Source: Physcomitrium patens (Eukaryota; Streptophyta; Bryopsida; Funariales; Funariaceae). Taken from it: a stretch of DNA of 64,000 nucleotides. Positions within the stretch are counted from its first letter, which is position 1; each line of letters begins with the position of its first letter. Below are positions 58,841 to 64,000 of this stretch, piece by piece. The stretch is taken from the NCBI RefSeq assembly GCF_000002425.4, contig NC_037260.1, positions 9,845,414-9,909,413 of the forward strand, in the 5' to 3' direction. Both the position numbers and the translations under genes were made by a program. The notes below the pieces were generated by a model that saw nothing but the letters and a program-made list of their open reading frames with translations, made no database searches and had not been told where the DNA came from.

Positions 58841-60441
58841 GTTGAAGTAGAGAGAGTTTTCTTTAAGAAAGTATTGAACTTCTCGTTATTACTAAATGCT
58901 CAATCAAGCCTTTAGATAAAGAAAACTCTAAGTTTATATATAAAATTGTTCCTATAGTAGGAAATTACATCAATATATATGCCTTAAATATCAAAGATCA
59001 ACAAAAATATGATAAAAATATCATAAAAAACTTGTATATCCTTAAGGTAAATTCTTCCCAAACTTCAATAGCTCATATTTCACAATCAGAATGTCCAAAT
59101 AAATCCAAATTTTATATGAATTATTGATATATTTTTGACAACTATCACAACAAATTTCAACTATAAATTTGTTACAAATCTTGAAATATTGTCAAAACTC
59201 TAACATCAGCTTCAAACCCTTGCTTACATATGCCTATATATAAATTTCTTCATATGTCACAAATTAAGTATTTAAATACCATAAAATTTTAATATATAAC
59301 TTTTGAACTCAATAATACATACTTTTTAAAAAAATTAACTAAAAATTCATCCAAAAATTCAAAATATGGCTCCAACCATTACTATCAACAAAATGACTCA
59401 TTTATTGCCTCTGAATTACATGTGTTGTCTTCAACACTCTATAACTTCTTCATACAAACTCCAAATGTAGAAATTCCTTCACAAAAGATATAGATCTTAA
59501 AGTCATCTTTGCGGTTACATCTCTTGATTTTCAAAATTTATCATAAAACTCTTCGAATCCTCAAAACAGCAACAATATGTCTTAAAAAGACTTCTTAATT
59601 TCAAATGGCTATAACTTCATGTTATGACTCCAACCATTACTATCAATAAAATGACTTTCTTATTGCCTATGAATTACATATGTTGTCTTCAATACTCTAT
59701 AACTTCTTCATAAAAACTCCAAATACAAAAATTCTTTTATAAAAGATGTAGATCTTGAAATCACCCTTGCGATTGCATCTCTTGATCTCCAAAATCTATC
59801 ATAAAACTTCTTGTATCCTCAAAACAACAACAACATGTCTTAAAAAATACCTTAACTTCTAATAGCCATAACTTCATTACTTGACTTTAAATCCTCTAAA
59901 ATTTGTACACAAATTGTAGCCTAAATCCCATACCTTACAACTCTTACTTTTGATTCTTGAATGCCTCTTTTGAAGTCACCAAATTCCTTGTTATGGGTGC
60001 AGACAACCTACTGAATACCCATTGGATATAGCCTTCGACCAATAGGGATAAAGATCTTTACCTTTTGCCTTCATCCAACCATGCCTTGATTTCATCCCTC
60101 TCCATAAGCCTCCTAGTAGTTTATATTTTCATCATTACGCTCCCATCTTTTCTTAAAGCTCTATATTAAACATCTAAATCTTATATGATTTAAATACTAT
60201 AATAAATATAGATAAAATTTAAAATAAATTTTCTTATATCCACTCTCTTTAAATTAATTTATTAACCATTCTAACACACATTAAGACATAAACATAAAAT
60301 ATATTTTAACTCATTTTTACATATTGTAAGTATTTACAATACAACATCGACATGTTCTAAGTTTTTGGAATCTTATTCTTTCAGGCCATAGCATATATAA
60401 TATGTTTTAAACCTCTGATTGAGCAAAAAAAGACTCATTAT
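58841..60441 (-). other. Probable family-C-like LTR (reverse) with an internal 258-bp tandem duplication
   Basis: Parts resemble, in the same orientation, the reverse family-C LTR at 49290-50457 (for example ATTCATCCAAAAATTCAAAATATGG against the region near 50040-50065). An end motif ATCGACA at about 60343-60349 fits. The start is not defined. The CCATTGGATATAGC...CGACCAATAGGGA block near 60020 matches 57166-57200. No gene is supported. Confidence 0.45.
59370..59885. repeat. Two-unit tandem duplication, unit about 258 bp
   Basis: Unit one starts TCCAACCATTACTATCAACA near 59371 and unit two starts TCCAACCATTACTATCAATA near 59629. Both contain TTACATRTGTTGTCTTCAA, TATAACTTCTTCATA and ATCTCTTGAT blocks at matching spacing, with scattered substitutions. 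Confidence 0.88.
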
Positions 60442-62152
60442 TGTTATATAACATGTATTCTTGCTTGAGAATGTAATAAGTACTTAGCTGTAGAAGATGA
60501 ATAGAAAAGTAAAAAAAATCCTATCAAGTCTAATAAAGTATTAAATAAATTTGAAATAATCTTTAAGAATCCTAATTAAATTTTAATCAATCCAAAATAA
60601 ATTTTTAAAAAATTACAAAAGAAACAAAAAGTAGACTTAAATTAATCTAAAAAAAATAATAATAAAATTTTAAAAAAATATAAAAATAAACCTTTAAATA
60701 ATATTTAACATAGAAAATTTTAAAAAATAACAAATAATTCTAAATAAATACTAAAAATAAATTCTAAAAATAAATTCTAAATAAATTTTAGGTCAAATTG
60801 TAATTAAAATCCTAATTGAAATTCTAATAAATCTTAATCAAATTCTTAATCAAATCCTAATAAAATCCTAAATCTTAAATCAATCCTAATGAAATCTTAG
60901 TGAGATTTTAATCAAATTTGAGACAAATCTTAATCAAATCTTAGCCAAATCCTAATAAAATCTTGGACTATTTTTAATCAAACATAGATAAAATTCTAAA
61001 TTCTAATTAAATCTCAAATAAATATTAATCAAATCCTAATAAAATTCTAATCAAATTAGACTCCAAATCAATCCTAATCAATACATAAACAAATCTTAAA
61101 TCTTAAATAAAACTCTTAACAATCCTATTATACATAAAAAATTAATAATTAATGATTAAATTGTTGATTTTGATTCAAACTTTTTACACCTTAAGAAAAC
61201 TAACTTGGTAATAAGAATAAAAATTTTGAAGAAGATTGCACATTTCAATAATTAAAAAAAATTCCTAAATCTCTTAATTGTTGGCCACCTTCCTTCTTGG
61301 ACTTGAATATTGATCTTTCAATACATATTTCTCCTTGCTAAATTATTCAATTACTCTATAATTTGGATTTTATGTAGATATTTTAGTCTAAATTTCTCTT
61401 ACCAATTTTTGCTTCAATTGAATTGGCATATATTGCTTGATTGCAAAATCCTTCATTCATCCTAAATCTCAATTATTCAAGATCATATTCCATAAAAATC
61501 TCCAAATATTTTAATTTAATTGCTTTATTTATGTCAAATTTTTTATATATTTACAACAAGAACAATAACAAACTTTCTAATTTTTATTTATAAATATACT
61601 AAAAAACTCACAAAATCTTTAAATTTATAAACTTCTTTTTATTTTTTAAATCCAAATGCACTAAGTATATCATTAACTTTGAAAATCTTCCAAAACTTCA
61701 ATATTAATCCAAATAACATGAAATTAATAATTTAAAAATTACTCTTCAAGTTTGCCTTCAAATTCTACTCTTTAATTTGTAAAAAATCCTAAAATTACCA
61801 TATATAAATAGTTTTGTGCCTCAAGATTTGATTTTGATTCAAGTTGACAATTAGTCTTTTTTGGATATCAAATTTTGAAAATTGGAGGTAATTTTTACTT
61901 AAACCTATTTTTATTTTTTTTAAAATATGACTATATCAATTTATTATTTCATTTAATTTGATTTCAGACATTCATACGTCTACAAAGTAAATAGAATTAT
62001 CTTCTATAAAAAAAATAGCATTAAGATTAAATATTTTATTATATTTTTATCATTTTTTCTTATTTTTTTATTACATATTTTTTTTAAGTTTTTTTTATAA
62101 TAATATCTATATATTTTTATTTTTCACCATATAGTCCTGTTACTACATGACA
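60442..62152 (-). mobile_element. Solo LTR, family B (reverse), inside Gypsy-3
   Basis: On the plus strand it starts TGTTATATAACATG and ends TACTACATGACA. Its reverse complement begins TGTCATGTAGTAACAGGAC then TATATGGTG, the family-B start. About 60820-61120 is a degenerate AATCCTAAATC-type array, the complement of the telomere-like tract in the other copies, more decayed. Length is 1711 bp. The 4-bp flanks (TTAT and TTCA) do not match clearly. Confidence 0.72.
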
Positions 62153-63235
62153 TTCACTTCTTTTCAACTTATGCATCTTTTTATATATATCAAATAATCT
62201 AAATCTTATTTGATTCATATTATGTTCTCTATATTTTTATTTAAATTGTCTTCATTATTTTTGCTATTCAAGTCAAAATTATCTTCTTGTCTTGAAAGAT
62301 TTATTTTTTTTACAATGTCTGATAAATTTTTACAAGTCAAGATGAAATTTCTAATATTACATTCCACCTCGAGCTTCTATGATATATTTGGATCTATTTG
62401 ATCTTCCATATTTTGCAGCTCAAGAAGTTTCATATTGAACTAAGGCGCTTTTTGGACCAATACCAACGACCACCACTACTACCATCAGTTGTAATTGATG
62501 ATCAATATAAGTATGAAGTGATAATATTTTAGAGCATTACTACCTTCACCATGGCAATAGAGACCCGTAACTTTAGTACAAAGTTCTTTGGAAAGGTTAT
62601 CTCATCCAAGATGCAACATAGGAACCTACAAAAAAAACCTCACTTATTGTCAAAAAACCATTTGAAAATACTATTGGGAGCAAAATGAGGATGTTCTACA
62701 TTAATAGAAAAAGATTAGCCATAAAAAGGCATGGATAGGATATTTATATTATTTACACATAGAGATATGTAGTTGAATTCATTTTTGGGAAGTTTTTAGA
62801 ATTGATGTTAGGATGGTGGTTCATATGGGATCTACTATAGAAGTTTTTAGAAAGGCTTAGGATAGTTATCATGGTAGATATCACATTTAAAATCTTTTAG
62901 AAGGGTAGTTATCTTGGTAAAGTTCATGATTAAAGATATTATAGAAAGTTTTAGAGATAGTTGAGCAGAGTATAAATAAAATTGGTTGAGGCCATTTAAG
63001 TATTCAATTAGGTATGGTTTCACACTCTTGCTGTTAATAAAATTTGTTTGATTTTTTTTTGTTTTATTCTTTTTGGTTTTTTTTTATTATATTTTCTTTT
63101 ATTCAATCATTTCTTTTATTTTCTATTCTATTTAGTTACTTTTAATTTTTTCTTGTGTGTTTGGTCTTTATATTATGTCAAGATCTTTGTTATTATGAAA
63201 TGAGTAAGGTTTTAGACCTTAGAGAATCTAGTCTT
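62153..63235. other. AT-rich stretch without recognised features
   Basis: There is a 63-codon ORF at 62210-62401 without domain features, and several T-rich runs (63050-63090). It should be Gypsy-3 interior (protease/RT) or another insertion, but I could not recognise either. Confidence 0.5.
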
Positions 63236-64000
63236 GTTTCAATCACCTATTCTAAAACCACCATAATTATTTGTTTTTATGGATTTTACCACAGATCTTC
63301 CAATCTCAAGTTTATATGATTCTATATTTATAATAGCATATTATATTATTAAGATGGAATATTTTTTACTATATAAAAAATTTATCACAAGTAAAAAAAT
63401 AGCTAAATTATTTTTTAACAACATCTATTGCTATTATAGATTACTTAAAGATATTATATTGGATAAGGAGATTCAATTAGTATTAAGATTTTGGAGAATC
63501 TCTTTCAAGTTTTTAAAGATGGATATAAAGCTATCTTTTTCTTTTCATCCTCAAACTAATGGACAAATAGAATGGATAAATTAAATTTTGGAGAAATATT
63601 TGAGGTGTACTATCAACTATTCTTAAGATAATTGGAATTTTTTTTAATGATTGATAGAATTTGTATACAATAATTTAATATATTTTTTATTCATTTTTTT
63701 TTTATAATTATATTTATCATCCATGACTTGATATTTTTGTCTTTTCAAAAGTTGATAATCCTATGATGGAAGATTTGCCAAATCGTTTGTTAGAGCTATA
63801 TGCAACAATGAATGCATAGTTAAAAATATCTTAAAAATAAAAAAAAATTCAATGTATATGCCTATCTCAAGAAATAACCATAATTCAATGTAGATGATAA
63901 AATATGATTATTTCTTCACAATATCAAGATTACTTGTCTTTATGACAACTTGAACTATCATATGCTTAGACCTTTTTCTATTTGTAAATACATTAATCCT
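63236..64000 (+). pseudogene. Gypsy-3 integrase, running off the window
   Basis: The integrase core lies at 63279-63584: MDFTTDLPISSLYDSIFIIA, then KDIILDKEIQLVLRFWRISF, then SFHPQTNGQIEWIN. Unlike Gypsy-1 and Gypsy-2, all three acidic catalytic positions are still acidic. Further integrase and linker sequence continues to the end (for example YHPWLDIFVFSK near 63718) with stops. It is the third copy of the same chromovirus family. Confidence 0.85.

Noticed and set aside
1-64000. tRNA, rRNA, CRISPR array, bacterial operon or plasmid origin
   Set aside because: No cloverleaf, rRNA block or spaced-repeat array was seen; the sequence is eukaryotic plant DNA throughout. A tRNAscan or Rfam search would be decisive.

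Overview
This window looks like nuclear DNA of a land plant. Two GC-richer gene islands sit in a very AT-rich sea of old, nested LTR retrotransposons. A non-seed plant, perhaps a moss, is my guess: the Ty3/Gypsy elements are chromodomain-bearing and of a kind reported from mosses. Nothing here proves the species. There are no operons, phage genes or CRISPR arrays. The high-quality coding signals are a plant-specific S40 senescence-regulator gene and a spliced gene for a WRC zinc-finger protein; everything else that codes is retrotransposon pol or gag.

Layout. 1-4859: the 3' half of a dead Gypsy chromovirus (RT, RNase H, integrase, chromodomain, polypurine tract, 3' LTR), with a solo LTR inserted inside its chromodomain. 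4860-7000: AT-rich, with a reversed LTR scrap. 7000-11150: gene island 1, plus strand, with a 5' leader region and the S40 CDS at 9509-10222. 11150-17810: mostly AT-rich, with a moderately GC-rich unassigned stretch at 12100-14000. 17814-23244: a 1.8 kb solo LTR with degenerate telomere-like repeats, whose 3' half and downstream flank form a 1.57 kb inverted duplication. The loop of that duplication holds a short retroposon with a 21-bp target duplication, its right arm holds an assembly gap, and a 491-bp foldback element sits at its right edge. 23250-28300: gene island 2, minus strand, the WRC gene in at least four exons.

28560-34251: a complete but dead Copia element with a perfect 5-bp target duplication. 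34800-35800: LTR scraps. 38151-47248: a full-span dead Gypsy chromovirus with two solo LTRs inside it. 47400-49104: a different, badly decayed Gypsy pol. 49105-64000: a stack in which a third Gypsy's LTR is split by a solo LTR, that solo LTR is split by a second Copia (50458-57159), and the Copia integrase is split by yet another solo LTR. Further solo LTRs sit in the Gypsy interior before its integrase reappears at 63240-64000.

How it works together. The retroelements have LTRs, polypurine tracts and gag-protease-integrase-RT order (Copia) or protease-RT-integrase-chromodomain order (Gypsy). Almost all stops and catalytic-site losses can be explained by C-to-T or G-to-A changes, as expected from long-term cytosine methylation and deamination. 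The two cellular genes stand alone and transcribe away from each other across the inverted-duplication region. Exon limits were read by eye from splice consensus and reading phase; they are not transcript-supported.
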